Shown here: piece after piece, positions 63,851 to 64,000 of the stretch
Numbering within the stretch: position 1 is the first letter of the stretch
Layout: each line of letters starts with the position of its first letter
Source: Cristatella mucedo
Taxonomy: Eukaryota > Bryozoa > Phylactolaemata > Cristatellidae
Length of the DNA: 64,000 nucleotides
Assembly: GCA_009760855.2 (NCBI GenBank)
Contig: WPIO01000006.1
Coordinates: forward strand, 12,510,001-12,574,000
Direction of reading: 5' to 3'
Notes under the pieces: generated by a model
Databases searched by the model: none
The model's input: only the letters and a program-made list of their open reading frames with translations
Told to the model about the DNA's origin: nothing
Translations under genes and position numbers: made by a program

Positions 63851-64000
63851 TGAGATAGGTAACTCAGACGACGATGCGAAACGTCAGCCCGACGAAGCTG
63901 CAGCTGCTCTCTGCAGCGGGCTGGAGCGACGGGAGAGCGCAGCAGCTCGGGGAGAGGTGAGCAAGCAGAGGGAGCAACACCTAAGGAAGTGGGCACACCG

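Overview
The window is nuclear DNA of an intron-rich bilaterian animal. Three kinds of evidence support this: conserved animal proteins split by GT-AG introns with matching phases, many 5'-truncated non-LTR retrotransposons and tRNA-derived SINEs, and long (TC)n, (TG)n and (TCTG)n microsatellites. L2-type LINE tails and alanine-rich, GC-rich exons fit several invertebrate groups. I cannot assign a phylum from the sequence.

Four genes can be rebuilt by joining exons. (1) 30-17137, plus strand: the 3' part of a very large gene whose 5' end lies outside the window. Six exons encode about 1,956 residues, mostly disordered and rich in Ala, Ser and Pro. A GRF motif followed by an acidic segment and a short coiled coil suggests a WNK-kinase-like C-terminal region; no kinase domain is in the window. 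(2) 24994-39659, minus strand: SQOR, mitochondrial sulfide:quinone oxidoreductase. Eight firm exons and one tentative exon are visible, with both redox cysteines and both FAD motifs. (3) 44757-54771, plus strand: SSR1 (TRAP-alpha), complete in seven exons (295 residues). (4) 59614-60546, minus strand: the last two visible exons of a SPATA22-like meiotic gene, whose 5' part is not resolved.

Genes 1 and 2 converge, 2 and 3 diverge from a roughly 5 kb intergenic stretch with a GC-box array next to SQOR, and 3 and 4 converge. The genes have unrelated jobs: kinase signalling (tentative), mitochondrial sulfide oxidation, ER translocation and meiotic recombination. They are not an operon or a pathway cluster.

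The introns and intergenic DNA are dominated by four repeat families, named here only for this window. LINE-A is an L2/CR1-like element with a 3' hairpin and an ATT-rich tail. LINE-B is a related element with an (ATTAC)n tail. SINE-A is tRNA-derived and ends in a hairpin like that of LINE-A. SINE-B is tRNA-derived with a clear B box and an internal hairpin. Copies are nested and inverted in several places.

The most interesting signals are the LINE/SINE shared tail with two nested insertions, a GC-AG intron in SQOR (perhaps two), the SPATA22-like fragment with an early stop, several long near-perfect hairpins with short loops, and the giant low-complexity protein. I saw no clear sign of a wholly new biological system.
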